27,974 bases of DNA, taken from contig JBATKF010000471.1 of NCBI GenBank assembly GCA_049669185.1, forward strand, positions 1-27,974, written 5' to 3'. Numbering within the stretch: position 1 is the stretch's first letter; every line of letters starts with the position of its first letter. The position numbers and the translations under genes are program-made. Of the stretch, positions 14,489-23,449 are shown piece by piece. The notes under the pieces were generated by a model. The model was given only the letters and a program-made list of their open reading frames with translations, did no database searches and was not told the origin of the DNA. The DNA is from Thiosocius sp049669185 (GTDB taxonomy: Bacteria > Pseudomonadota > Gammaproteobacteria > Chromatiales > Chromatiaceae).

Positions 14489-15471
14489 GTCGTTGTGAAA
14501 GGTCTGTTTCTCACGTTGCGCAAATGCGGAGACTGCTGTCAGCCGCAAGCGTGGTGGTGGCGACCGTGATCCGGGCGCCAGCGCGCGTTCGAGAAACGAC
14601 ACGACAGTTTAGCAATCTCGGGCCCCGATGTCGGGCAGACAAGACGCCGAATGCCGCGTTTCGCAAAGGTTTTTTACCCGACATGACCATATTTGCCGCC
14701 GGTTTCCGGGCCTGCGAAACGACAGCTTTAGCGCCTCGATCCGTCGAATGCCAGCAAGTCGCCGGTGTTGAGTTCGCGTCTATCGCGTAAAATTGAAAAG
14801 TAAGCCGAAGCTTGCCGACCCGTGATGCGGCAGAGGCCTTGACGAGAGTTGCATTGTCCCAGCTGCAGCGCGTCTGGGGCGAAAGCGTCTCCGACCTGCT
14901 GCCGTCATCTTGGCGTCTGCCGGCAAAGGCCGGCCGCGATGCCGGCCGGTGTGTCAGGATGTCGTCGGCGACATGGCCGCCGAGCGCTGTGGCAAGCGGC
15001 ATACAGCAAGTAGGGAAAGCAGCCGGCGGCCGCCATTGTGGCTGACCGTTTGGCGCCTGGTCTGGGCGATGCGGCAGACGGACGACGAAGACCGCCAAAC
15101 CGCGGCCTAACGAGGCTTTGGGGATGGTGCGAGCGATTTGCGGCGGGCGCCTGCGAGGGCCCATTGTTTCATCGTTCGGCGCGGAACCCTTTTCGTCGAT
15201 ACTGTCTAAGAGGGAACAAATTTCGTAAACAGGCCCGATGCTTGCATAGTAACGTCCAGCAGCGGATAGCAAGAGGCCGACCGGTCGGGTTCGACCACTG
15301 GCTGCACCGGTTTCGTGCAGCAGCGGCCCTGCGACGGCGCCACGGCGCCCGGGATCGTTTGTTGAGGACAATCGATCCGACAAACAACTCGCGCCCTGGC
15401 GGCGTGAAAGTTATACCTGGGCATGGCCGAGGGTGAGGCGCCCCGGCCTACAACCTTGAGAGGTGTTGCGG
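14489..15471. other. 1-kb intergenic region between rsxA and prkA
   Basis: No convincing gene is seen on either strand. The long open frame on the minus strand (14511-15383) has no recognisable domain, and its composition resembles translated GC-rich non-coding DNA. The region contains nested short repeats at 14590-14735: GAAACGACA twice, GTTTCGCA/TGCGAAAC at 14658 and 14713, and ATGTCGGG/CCCGACAT at 14628 and 14677. It also has a GGCCGGC/GCCGGCC hairpin at 14928-14947, an A/T-rich TAAAAT near 14787, and a sigmaE-like promoter at 15183. It separates the divergent rsx and prkA operons and is the longest unexplained stretch of the window. Confidence 0.5.
15183..15209 (+). promoter_or_regulatory. 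SigmaE (RpoE)-like promoter upstream of prkA
   Basis: GGAACCC (15183-15189), then 15 bases, then TCTAA (15205-15209), closely matches the E. coli RpoE consensus GGAACTT-N15/16-TCTAA. It reads toward prkA, whose ATG is about 260 bases downstream, and would leave a long leader. The match is by eye only. It could instead drive a small RNA within the leader. Confidence 0.45.
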
Positions 15472-17394
15472 ATGTCAATTTTTGAGCGCTATCAGTCAAG
15501 ATACGAGTCGGCCAGGGAGGAGGTGATGAGCCTCGACGAGTACCTGGCGCTTTGCAAAAACGATCCGATGGCCTATGCGGGGCCAGCCGAGCGTCTGCTC
15601 GCGGCAATTGGCGATCCGGAAGTGATCAATACCCACGACGATCCGCGACTCAGTCGGATATTTCAGAACAAAGTAATCCGGCGCTATCCCGCCTTCGCCG
15701 ATTTCTACGGCATGGAAGAACCGATCGAGCATCTCGTTTCCTACCTCAAGCACGCTGCCCAGGGGTTGGAGGAGAAAAAGCAGATCCTCTACCTGCTCGG
15801 CCCGGTCGGCGGGGGGAAATCTTCGCTGGCAGAGAAACTCAAGGAGCTGATGCAGCACACGCCGTTCTACGCGATTCAGGATTCGCCGGTGTTCGAATCG
15901 CCGCTAGGACTTTTTTCGGCCGATGAAGATGGCGCCATCCTCGAAGAGGACTACGGCATACCACGGCGGCATCTGCGCAACATCATGTCGCCCTGGGCGG
16001 TGAAGCGCCTGCAGGAGTTCAACGGTGACATCAGCCGGTTCAAGGTCGTCAAGCTCTATCCATCCATCCTGGAGCAGGTAGCGATCGCCAAGACTGAGCC
16101 GGGCGATGAGAACAATCAGGACATTTCGTCGCTGGTGGGCAAGGTCGATATACGACAGTTGGAGCACTACGCGCAGAATGATGCCGACGCCTACAGCTAC
16201 TCGGGCGCCTTATGCCGCGCCAATCAGGGACTGATGGAATTTGTCGAGATGTTCAAGGCACCGATCAAGGTGCTGCACCCGCTGTTGACGGCGACTCAGG
16301 AAGGCAACTACAACCCGACGGAAGGGCTCTCGGCGCTGCCGTTTCAGGGCATTATCCTGGCCCACTCCAACGAGTCCGAGTGGCAGTCTTTCCGCAACAA
16401 CAAGAACAATGAGGCATTTCTCGACCGCGTCTACATCGTCAAAGTGCCGTACTGCCTGCGGGTGACCGAGGAGACGCAGATCTACCACAAGCTGCTACGT
16501 GACAGCTCGCTCAACAGGGCGCCATGCGCCCCGGGTACGCTACAGATGATGGCGCAGTTCTCCGTGCTGACGCGCATGAAAGAGCCGGAGAACGCGAGCA
16601 TTTACTCGAAAATGCGGGTGTACGACGGCGAGAACCTGAAGGACACCGATCCGAAGGCCAAGTCGGTGCAGGAATATCGCGATTATGCCGGCGTCGAGGA
16701 AGGCATGACCGGGATATCGACCCGCTTTGCGTTCAAGATACTCTCCCAGGTCTTCAACTTCGATCACTCCGAGGTCGCTGCAAACCCCGTGCATCTTCTG
16801 TACGTGCTGGAGCGCCAGATAGTCCGTGAGCATCTTCCGCCCGAGGTCGAAGATCACTACCTCAGCTTCCTCAAGGAGTATCTCGCACCTCGCTATGCCG
16901 ACTTCATCGGGAAGGAATTGCAGACCGCTTATCTCGAGTCGTACGCAGAGTATGGTCAGAACATCTTCGACCGCTATGTCACTTACGCGGACTACTGGAT
17001 TCAGGACCAAGAGTATCGTGATCCCGACACTGGCGAGATGATGAACCGAGCGGGCCTGAACGAGGAGTTGGAAAAGATCGAAAAACCCGCGGGCATTTCG
17101 AATCCGAAAGACTTCCGCAATGAAATAGTCAATTTCGTACTGCGCGCCAGGGCCAACAACAATGGCGCGAACCCGAAATGGACCAGTTACGAAAAGTTGC
17201 GCGCCGTTATCGAGAAGAAGATGTTCTCGAATACAGAGGAGCTGCTGCCGGTGATCTCCTTCAACGCTAAGGCATCCGAGGCGGAGAAGAAGAAACACGA
17301 GGAATTCGTGGATCGGATGGTAGACAAGGGCTATACGCCTAAGCAGGTCCGTTTGTTGTCGGAATGGTACCTGCGGGTGCGTAAGTCGCAGTGA
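15472..17394 (+). CDS. prkA: PrkA-type serine protein kinase / AAA+ protein
   Basis: 640 residues, the standard length for PrkA (YeaG in E. coli). The ATG at 15472 has AGAGG upstream; a GTG three codons earlier is less likely. The N-terminal AAA+ domain has Walker A GPVGGGKS at 110-117. The C-terminal kinase-like domain includes the long helical YLAPRYADFIGKELQTAYLESYAEYGQN segment and VLRARANNNGANPKWTSYEKLR. In enterobacteria YeaG acts with YeaH in starvation and stress responses; in Bacillus PrkA influences sporulation and may have protease-like activity. The same three-gene order prkA-yeaH-ycgB follows here. The true substrate is unknown. Confidence 0.96.
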   Translation: MSIFERYQSRYESAREEVMSLDEYLALCKNDPMAYAGPAERLLAAIGDPEVINTHDDPRLSRIFQNKVIRRYPAFADFYGMEEPIEHLVSYLKHAAQGLEEKKQILYLLGPVGGGKSSLAEKLKELMQHTPFYAIQDSPVFESPLGLFSADEDGAILEEDYGIPRRHLRNIMSPWAVKRLQEFNGDISRFKVVKLYPSILEQVAIAKTEPGDENNQDISSLVGKVDIRQLEHYAQNDADAYSYSGALCRANQGLMEFVEMFKAPIKVLHPLLTATQEGNYNPTEGLSALPFQGIILAHSNESEWQSFRNNKNNEAFLDRVYIVKVPYCLRVTEETQIYHKLLRDSSLNRAPCAPGTLQMMAQFSVLTRMKEPENASIYSKMRVYDGENLKDTDPKAKSVQEYRDYAGVEEGMTGISTRFAFKILSQVFNFDHSEVAANPVHLLYVLERQIVREHLPPEVEDHYLSFLKEYLAPRYADFIGKELQTAYLESYAEYGQNIFDRYVTYADYWIQDQEYRDPDTGEMMNRAGLNEELEKIEKPAGISNPKDFRNEIVNFVLRARANNNGANPKWTSYEKLRAVIEKKMFSNTEELLPVISFNAKASEAEKKKHEEFVDRMVDKGYTPKQVRLLSEWYLRVRKSQ

Positions 17395-17425
17395 CCGGGA
17401 TGCGTCCCGTGCGCTCTACACAACA

Positions 17426-17448
17426 GCGGAGATTCAAAGGATTTCCGC
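17426..17448 (+). other. Intercistronic hairpin between prkA and yeaH
   Basis: GCGGAGAT (17426-17433) pairs with ATTTCCGC (17441-17448) with one mismatch and a seven-base loop, in the 81-base gap after prkA. No T-run follows. It may adjust mRNA stability or the ratio of PrkA to YeaH. Confidence 0.35.
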
Positions 17449-17475
17449 CGAAGGCTGACTGAAATCGGGATACCC

Positions 17476-18747
17476 ATGTCGCACTTCATCGATCGTCGAG
17501 TCAGTGCCAAGCGCAAGAGCGCAGTCAATCGGCAGCGTTTTCTCAAGCGCTACAAGTCGCAGCTGAAGCAGGCCGTAGCTGATGCGGTAAATCGCCGGAG
17601 CATCGTCGATACAGACGCCGGCGAAAGGGTCAACATCCCGTCCAGGGATGTGTCGGAACCGGTCTTCCATCACGGCCCGGGCGGCACCCGCGAGAGCGTA
17701 CATACGGGGAACAAGGAGTTTGTTACCGGCGACCAGCTGCAGCGTCCTCCGGGCGGTGCCGGGGGCGGCTCGGGGGACGGCAAGGCCAGCGACAGCGGTG
17801 AGGGAGACGACGACTTCGTCTTCGAGCTGAGTCGTGAAGAGTATCTCGATCTGTTGTTCGACGACCTCGAGTTGCCGAATCTGGTCCGTAATCAGCTCGC
17901 GGGCGCCACAGAGTTCAAAACTGTCAGGGCAGGTTACTCGGCCGATGGCGCGCCGAGCAACATCGATGTCGTACGCTCGCTCAAAGGCGCGATCGCTCGG
18001 CGTACCGCGCTCGGCTCGCCCTACAGGGGCCGCATTCGCGAGCTGGAGGAAGAGCTGACCGCGCTCCTCCAGGACGGAGCCGCCGAGGACGATGCGCGCG
18101 TAACCGAGCTGCGCGAGGAGATCAGCAAACTGCGGGTGCGTATTGCGTCTCTGCCATTCATCGATACCTTCGACCTGCGTTACAAGTCATTCGCCAAGCA
18201 GCCCGAACCGACCAGCAAGGCGGTGATGTTCTGCGTGATGGATGTATCGGGATCGATGGATGAGGAGCGCAAGAGCCTTGCCAAGCGCTTCTTTCTTTTG
18301 CTGCACATGTTTCTGCAGCGCAACTACGACAAGATCGACGTTGTGTTCATTCGCCATCACACCACCGCGATGGAGGTAGATGAGCACGAGTTCTTCTATT
18401 CGCGCGAAACCGGCGGCACCGTAGTCAGCAGCGCCCTGAATCTGGTCTACGATGTGATTCGCGAGCGCTATGATTCGAGCGGCTGGAACATCTACACCGC
18501 GCAGGCCTCAGACGGCGACAACTGGGAGTCGGATTCGCCCGTCTGTCGCGACCTGTTGGCAGAGAAGCTGATGCCGTTGATGCGCTACTTCGCCTATGTC
18601 GAGATCATGCCGCGGCATCATCAGGCGTTGTGGTATGCGTACCAGGAGGTGGATGCGGTGGAATCGAACTTCGCCATGCAGCAGATCGACGGTCCCGAAG
18701 ACGTCTACGCGGTTTTTCGCAGCCTGTTCCAGAGGCAACAGGCATGA
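17476..18747 (+). CDS. yeaH: YeaH/YhbH family protein with VWA domain
   Basis: 423 residues (UPF0229 family, usual length about 425). It begins with MSHFIDRRVSAKRKSAVNRQ, the family's basic N-terminus. A Gly-rich linker follows (about 90-105), then a charged acidic patch, a helical coiled-coil-like segment (about 175-215) and a von Willebrand factor A domain. The metal-ion-dependent adhesion motif is DVSGS at 256-260, followed by MDEERKSLAKRFF. The next landmarks are HHTTAMEVDEHEFF and the SSALNLVYDVI segment. In E. coli YeaG and YeaH act together under nitrogen starvation. The last bases overlap the ycgB start (ATGA), so the two are translationally coupled. Confidence 0.95.
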   Translation: MSHFIDRRVSAKRKSAVNRQRFLKRYKSQLKQAVADAVNRRSIVDTDAGERVNIPSRDVSEPVFHHGPGGTRESVHTGNKEFVTGDQLQRPPGGAGGGSGDGKASDSGEGDDDFVFELSREEYLDLLFDDLELPNLVRNQLAGATEFKTVRAGYSADGAPSNIDVVRSLKGAIARRTALGSPYRGRIRELEEELTALLQDGAAEDDARVTELREEISKLRVRIASLPFIDTFDLRYKSFAKQPEPTSKAVMFCVMDVSGSMDEERKSLAKRFFLLLHMFLQRNYDKIDVVFIRHHTTAMEVDEHEFFYSRETGGTVVSSALNLVYDVIRERYDSSGWNIYTAQASDGDNWESDSPVCRDLLAEKLMPLMRYFAYVEIMPRHHQALWYAYQEVDAVESNFAMQQIDGPEDVYAVFRSLFQRQQA

Positions 18748-20237
18748 GCCGCGATCGCTTGATCTGCGATACCTCGGAGTGGAGCTTTCCGCTGCTCAAG
18801 CGCTTCGATCGCGAGATCGGGCGCATTGCGAGAGACGAATTCGGACTCGACACCTACGCCAACCAGATTGAGGTCATCACCTCGGAGCAGATGATCGACG
18901 CCTACTCCTCCGTCGGGTTGCCCATCAATTACCACCACTGGTCGTTCGGTAAGCATTTTGTGTCGACCGAGCAGACTTATAGGCGCGGCCAGATGGGGCT
19001 GGCGTACGAGATCGTCATAAACTCGGATCCCTGCATCGCCTATTTGATGGAGGAGAATTCTCTGCCGATGCAGGCGCTGGTGATTGCCCATGCCTGCTAT
19101 GGGCACAACAGCTTTTTCAAGGGCAATTATCTGTTTCAGACCTGGACCAGCGCAGATGCCATCATCGACTATCTAGTCTTCGCCAGGGCCTATGTCGCCG
19201 AGTGTGAGGAACGCTACGGCGCCGACCAGGTCGAGCTGCTGCTCGATTCCTGCCATGCGCTGATGAATCACGGCGTCGACCGCTACAAGCGGCCGGCACC
19301 GCTGTCGCTCGCCGAGGAAAAGAAGCGGCAGCGGATGCGCGAAGACTACTTGCAGACGCAGATCAACGACCTGTGGCGCACCATACCGACACCGGCCCAG
19401 GATGAAGAAATCCAGAAGACCGAGCGCTTTCCCGCCGAGCCACAGGAGAACCTCCTGTATTTCATCGAAAAGAATGCTCCGTTGCTCGAGCCCTGGCAGC
19501 GCGAGATCGTGCGCATCGTGCGCAAGATCGGCCAGTATTTCTATCCGCAGCGCCAGACCCAGGTGATGAACGAGGGCTGGGCGAGTTTTTGGCACTATAC
19601 CCTGCTGAATCGTCTGTACGATGAGGGCTATGTGACCGACGGCTTTATGCTGGAGGTCCTGCAGTCACATACCAACGTGGTCGCGCAGCCGTCATTCGAT
19701 TCGCCCCACTACAGCGGCATCAATCCCTATGCGTTGGGCTTTGCGATGATGCGCGATATCCGTCGGATCTGTGAGGCGCCAGACGACGAAGACCGCCACT
19801 GGTTTCCGGATATCGCCGGCCGCGACTGGCTCGAAGTGCTCAAGTTCGCGATGGCCAACTTCAAGGACGAGAGCTTTATCGCGCAGTTTCTGTCACCGAA
19901 ACTGATGCGCGAATTCCGGCTGTTTGCAGTATTGGATGACGATCGGGATGAACACCTCGAGGTGACCGCCATTCATGACGAGGCCGGCTACCGTGAGCTG
20001 CGACAGGCACTGGCTGATCAGTACAACCTCGGTAGTCGCGAGCCCAACATCCAGGTGTACAACGTTGACCGGCGCGGCGACCGTTCGCTGTTGCTGCGCC
20101 ACTATCGCTACAACCGACGGCCGCTGGCGGGCACAGTCGACGAGATACTGCGCCACATCCGCAGACTGTGGGGTTTCGACGTGCGACTGGAGGCGGTCGA
20201 TGAGAACGGCAGGGTCGAATTACTGGCGGAGTGTTAG
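18744..20237 (+). CDS. ycgB: SpoVR family protein (YcgB)
   Basis: 497 residues from the ATG at 18744, which overlaps the yeaH stop by four bases. SpoVR-family landmarks include YPIN-type sequence (LPINYHHWSFGKHF), AYEIVINSDPCIAYLMEENS, HACYGHNSFFKGN, DSCHALMNHGVDRYKRP, and later NEGWASFWHYTLLNRLYDEG followed by NVVAQPSFDSPHYSGINPYALGF. The conserved His and Glu residues in these segments suggest a metal site, but the biochemical role is unknown. SpoVR is needed for spore cortex formation in Bacillus; in non-spore-formers it travels with prkA and yeaH, as here. About 110 bases follow before the next gene, with no obvious terminator. Confidence 0.95.
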   Translation: MSRDRLICDTSEWSFPLLKRFDREIGRIARDEFGLDTYANQIEVITSEQMIDAYSSVGLPINYHHWSFGKHFVSTEQTYRRGQMGLAYEIVINSDPCIAYLMEENSLPMQALVIAHACYGHNSFFKGNYLFQTWTSADAIIDYLVFARAYVAECEERYGADQVELLLDSCHALMNHGVDRYKRPAPLSLAEEKKRQRMREDYLQTQINDLWRTIPTPAQDEEIQKTERFPAEPQENLLYFIEKNAPLLEPWQREIVRIVRKIGQYFYPQRQTQVMNEGWASFWHYTLLNRLYDEGYVTDGFMLEVLQSHTNVVAQPSFDSPHYSGINPYALGFAMMRDIRRICEAPDDEDRHWFPDIAGRDWLEVLKFAMANFKDESFIAQFLSPKLMREFRLFAVLDDDRDEHLEVTAIHDEAGYRELRQALADQYNLGSREPNIQVYNVDRRGDRSLLLRHYRYNRRPLAGTVDEILRHIRRLWGFDVRLEAVDENGRVELLAEC

Positions 20238-20348
20238 CCCGGCGACCTGCTGCGTCGATTGGCACTTGGGTTTGCCTGGCGTTCGGATGGCGTTACAGGC
20301 GGCGGTAGGATTTGACGATCGACGTCGTGCATTGAGCTGAGCAGGCCG

Positions 20349-21125
20349 GTGCGGGGACTACTGATCGACATCGACGGCGTGGTCTACCAGGGCGGAACAT
20401 TGATCCCTGGCAGCGCCGAGACAGTCGCCTGGCTGCAGCGTGAGGGGATACCCCACCTTTTTCTGACCAATACCACCTCGCGCCCCCGGGCGGCCATCGT
20501 CGAGAAGCTGCACGGGCTCGGTGTCGATGTTTCGGCGCAGGAGATTCTGACGCCGGTGATCGCCGCCAATCATTGGATCGGGCAGCGCGATCTCGACCCG
20601 GTGGCCCTGTTCGTCGCTGCGGCCACGGCGACCGACTTCGATGTTCCGGGGGTACTGCCGGCGGAAGCCGAACAGGGCGCTGCCGCCGTCGTGATCGGCG
20701 ATCTCGGCGAGGCCTGGGATTTTCAGACCCTGAACCGTGCCTTTCGACTGTTGATGGACAATTCCGACGCGGCGTTGATAGCACTGGGGATGACCCGCTA
20801 TTGGCGCGCGGACGACGGCCTGCGTCTGGATGTCGCGCCGTTCGTCACGGCGCTGGAACAGGCCACAGGCCGCCAGGCGGTGGTCCTGGGCAAACCCTCG
20901 CCGGATTTCTTCCGGCAGGCGGCCGATGTCTGCGGGCTGCCCTGTGAGCAGCTGGTCATGGTGGGTGATGACATCCGGGTCGATGTCGCAGGCGCGCAGT
21001 CGGCCGGCATTCGGGGTATCCAGGTCCGCACCGGCAAGTTCTCCCCGGCCGATCTCGACGGCCGCGTGGTGCCGGATGCCGTGTTGCCGCGGTTCGCCGA
21101 CCTCAGGGACTGGTGGAACGGGTAG
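20349..21125 (+). CDS. HAD-IIA family phosphatase (LHPP/NagD-like)
   Basis: 258 residues from a GTG at 20349. The haloacid dehalogenase motifs are complete: motif I DIDGVVYQGG with nucleophile Asp7 and Asp9, motif II LTNTTSRPRAA, motif III Lys in VLGKPSPDFF, and motif IV MVGDDIRVDVAGAQSAGI. The cap between motifs II and III is of the C2 type, as in NagD and LHPP. The layout best fits the TIGR01458-like group (phospholysine/phosphohistidine phosphatase-related), but the substrate is not known. It is co-directional with the prkA operon but separated by 110 bases. Its stop is one base from the stop of convergent metG. Confidence 0.85.
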   Translation: MRGLLIDIDGVVYQGGTLIPGSAETVAWLQREGIPHLFLTNTTSRPRAAIVEKLHGLGVDVSAQEILTPVIAANHWIGQRDLDPVALFVAAATATDFDVPGVLPAEAEQGAAAVVIGDLGEAWDFQTLNRAFRLLMDNSDAALIALGMTRYWRADDGLRLDVAPFVTALEQATGRQAVVLGKPSPDFFRQAADVCGLPCEQLVMVGDDIRVDVAGAQSAGIRGIQVRTGKFSPADLDGRVVPDAVLPRFADLRDWWNG

Positions 21126-21126
21126 C

Positions 21127-23169
21127 CTACTTGACCCGCATCCCCGGCGCGGCACCCGCGTCGGGCGCGAGCAGGAAGATGTCTTCACCGCCCGGTCCCG
21201 CGGCCAGCACCATGCCCTCGGACACCCCGAATTTCATCGTGCGCGGCGCCAGATTGGCGACCATGACACTGAGTCTGCCCTCGAGGTCGCGTGGGTCATA
21301 CGCGGCCTTGATCCCGGCAAATACCGTGCGCGTCTCGCCGCCGAGTTCCAGGGTAAGGCGCAGCAGTTTGTCGGCCCCCTCGACGTGCTCCGCATTGGCG
21401 ATGCGCACCACGCGCAAATCCACTTTGGCAAAGTCGGCAAAATCGATGGTGTCGGCGATCGGGTCCTTGCTTAGCGGCCCGCCTGGCGCCGGTCCACCGG
21501 CCGTTGTCTTTGCCTCTGCGACCAGGTCTTCTTTGGAATCCTCGATCATCGCATCGATCCGGTCACGGTCGACCCGAGTCATCAGCGGTTTGAACTTGCT
21601 GATGGCGTGGTCGAGCAGCGGCTCACGCTGCGAGTTCCAGGCCATGGGTTCAATCCGGAGGAATTCCTCCGCCTGTCCGGCCATGATCGGCAAGATCGGC
21701 TTGAGATAGCCGATCAGCACCCGAAACAGGTTTATCCCCATCGAGCAGATGGCGTGCAGCTGGGCATCCTGACCCTCCTGCTTCGCCACGACCCAGGGCG
21801 CCTTTTCATCGATGTACTGATTGGCCAGATCGGCCAGTGCCATGATCTCGCGTACCGCGCGTCCGAACTCCCGTTTTTCATACAGCGCGGCGATCTCGTC
21901 CCCGGCCTTGACGAAGGTGTAGAACAGGTCGGGTTGGTCCAGGCTGTCCGACAGCCTGTTGTCGAATCGTTTGCCGATAAAGCCGGCACAGCGGCTGGCG
22001 ATATTGACCACCTTGCCGATCAGGTCCGCATTTACACGCGCGGCAAAGTCCTCGAGGTTGAGGTCGATGTCATCCACGCGTGAGCTGAGCTTGGCCGCGA
22101 AGTAGTAGCGCAGGTACTCCGGATTGAGGTGTTTGAGATAAGTGCGCGCCCGAATGAAGGTGCCGCGCGATTTCGACATCTTGGCGCCGTCGACGGTCAG
22201 AAAGCCGTGTGCATAGACGCCACTGGGCTTGCGGTAGCCGGCGCCGTGCAGCATCGCCGGCCAGAACAGCGCATGGAAGTAGATGATGTCCTTACCGATG
22301 AAGTGATACAGCTCGGTCTGCGCGTCGGCGACCCAGAAGCTGTCGAAATCGACCCCGGTCCGATCGCAGTAGTTGCGAAAACTGGCCATGTAGCCGATCG
22401 GCGCATCCAGCCAAACATAAAAATACTTGCCCTCGGCGTCCGGGATCTCGAAGCCGAAGTACGGCGCGTCGCGCGAGATATCCCAGTCATTGAGCCCGGC
22501 TTCGAACCACTCGTTGAGCTTGTTGGCGACCTCGGCCTGCACATGTCCGGCCTTGTGCCAGTCCCTCAGGACTTTTTCGAAGTTGCCCAGCTTGAAAAAC
22601 AGATGCTCGGAATCTCTCTCGATCGGGGTGGACCCGGACACCACGGAGACCGGATTCCTGAGGTCGGTCGGTGCGTACGTCGCGCCGCAGACCTCGCAGC
22701 TGTCCCCGTACTGATCCTCGGCGCCGCACTTTGGGCAACTGCCCTTGATGAAGCGGTCTGGAAGGAACATCTGGGCCTCGGGATCGTATGCCTGCGAGAT
22801 GGTGCGGCGCACGATGTGGCCGGCATCGCGGTTGCGCTCATAGATGGTCGTGGCACAGGCCCGGTTCTCGTCGGAGTGGGTCGAGTGGTAATTGTCGAAG
22901 CCGACCGCGAAGCCGGCAAAGTCCTCGGTGTGCTCGGTCCAGACCCGTGCGATCAGCTCCTCCGGTTCGATGCCCTCCGCGCGTGCGCGCAGCATGATGG
23001 GTGTGCCGTGGGCATCGTCGGCGCAGACGTAGTAGCACTCGTGCCCGCGCATCTTCTGAAAACGGCTCCAGATGTCGGTCTGGATGTATTCCACCAGGTG
23101 GCCCAGGTGGATGGCGCCGTTGGCATAGGGCAGGGCGCTGGTGACAAGAATACGACGTGCGTTGGACAT
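21127..23169 (-). CDS. metG: Methionyl-tRNA synthetase
   Basis: 680 residues from the ATG at 23169 (MSNARRILVTSALPY); a TTG four codons upstream is unlikely. It charges tRNA-Met in the cytoplasm. The class I signatures are HLGH at 21-24 and KMSKS at 330-334. A zinc knuckle with CPKC...CEVC lies near 145-160, as in the E. coli type. The anticodon-binding helical domain follows. A C-terminal EMAPII/Trbp-like tRNA-binding domain occupies about 575-680 (DFAKVDLRVVRIANAEHVEG ... GMRVK), which also mediates dimerisation. The gene is divergent from the Mrp/ApbC gene. Confidence 0.97.
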   Translation of the reverse strand: MSNARRILVTSALPYANGAIHLGHLVEYIQTDIWSRFQKMRGHECYYVCADDAHGTPIMLRARAEGIEPEELIARVWTEHTEDFAGFAVGFDNYHSTHSDENRACATTIYERNRDAGHIVRRTISQAYDPEAQMFLPDRFIKGSCPKCGAEDQYGDSCEVCGATYAPTDLRNPVSVVSGSTPIERDSEHLFFKLGNFEKVLRDWHKAGHVQAEVANKLNEWFEAGLNDWDISRDAPYFGFEIPDAEGKYFYVWLDAPIGYMASFRNYCDRTGVDFDSFWVADAQTELYHFIGKDIIYFHALFWPAMLHGAGYRKPSGVYAHGFLTVDGAKMSKSRGTFIRARTYLKHLNPEYLRYYFAAKLSSRVDDIDLNLEDFAARVNADLIGKVVNIASRCAGFIGKRFDNRLSDSLDQPDLFYTFVKAGDEIAALYEKREFGRAVREIMALADLANQYIDEKAPWVVAKQEGQDAQLHAICSMGINLFRVLIGYLKPILPIMAGQAEEFLRIEPMAWNSQREPLLDHAISKFKPLMTRVDRDRIDAMIEDSKEDLVAEAKTTAGGPAPGGPLSKDPIADTIDFADFAKVDLRVVRIANAEHVEGADKLLRLTLELGGETRTVFAGIKAAYDPRDLEGRLSVMVANLAPRTMKFGVSEGMVLAAGPGGEDIFLLAPDAGAAPGMRVK

Positions 23170-23324
23170 TTGGGGATACAAGCCTGGTGCGCAATTTGGC
23201 GCAGCATTATCTCACGTTGCTGCGCAGTATTGACCCGCAGGCGTGGGTGCTGCGTCGTTACCGCTGAATTCGGGAGGTCGATTACCGCTCGCGCGGGTTC
23301 GACCCTAATTCCCGACTAAAACAC

Positions 23325-23355
23325 TTGGGTTTCTGCGCCTGGCTTCGTGTAGAAT
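23325..23355 (+). promoter_or_regulatory. Candidate sigma70 promoter for the Mrp/ApbC gene
   Basis: TTGGGT (23325-23330) and TAGAAT (23350-23355) resemble -35 and -10 boxes, but the 19-base spacer is long. The following bases are A/T-rich compared with the surroundings (AATAAATAGATCAAAGATCAA). The site lies about 95 bases before the ATG at 23450 in the 280-base divergent gap after metG. Nothing else recognisable is in that gap. Confidence 0.35.
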
Positions 23356-23449
23356 AAATAGATCAAAGATCAAGGCAATCCCCGGCCCGATCTCAACGAA
23401 ATTGCCGGCCGGGTTCAGCCAAACGGAAAAAGTGACGCAGGAAAAAACT

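Noticed and set aside
14812..15045. Small + strand frame of 77 codons in the same gap
   Set aside because: Starts without a good ribosome binding site and has no family resemblance; kept only as part of the intergenic description.
14511..15383. Long minus-strand open frame (290 codons) in the rsxA-prkA gap
   Set aside because: No recognisable domain, no ribosome binding site of note, and an Arg/Pro/Ala/Thr-rich composition typical of translated GC-rich non-coding DNA.
18630..18743. Longer SpoVR protein starting inside yeaH
   Set aside because: The extra residues are an out-of-frame reading of yeaH; the ATGA overlap at 18744 gives the normal family start.
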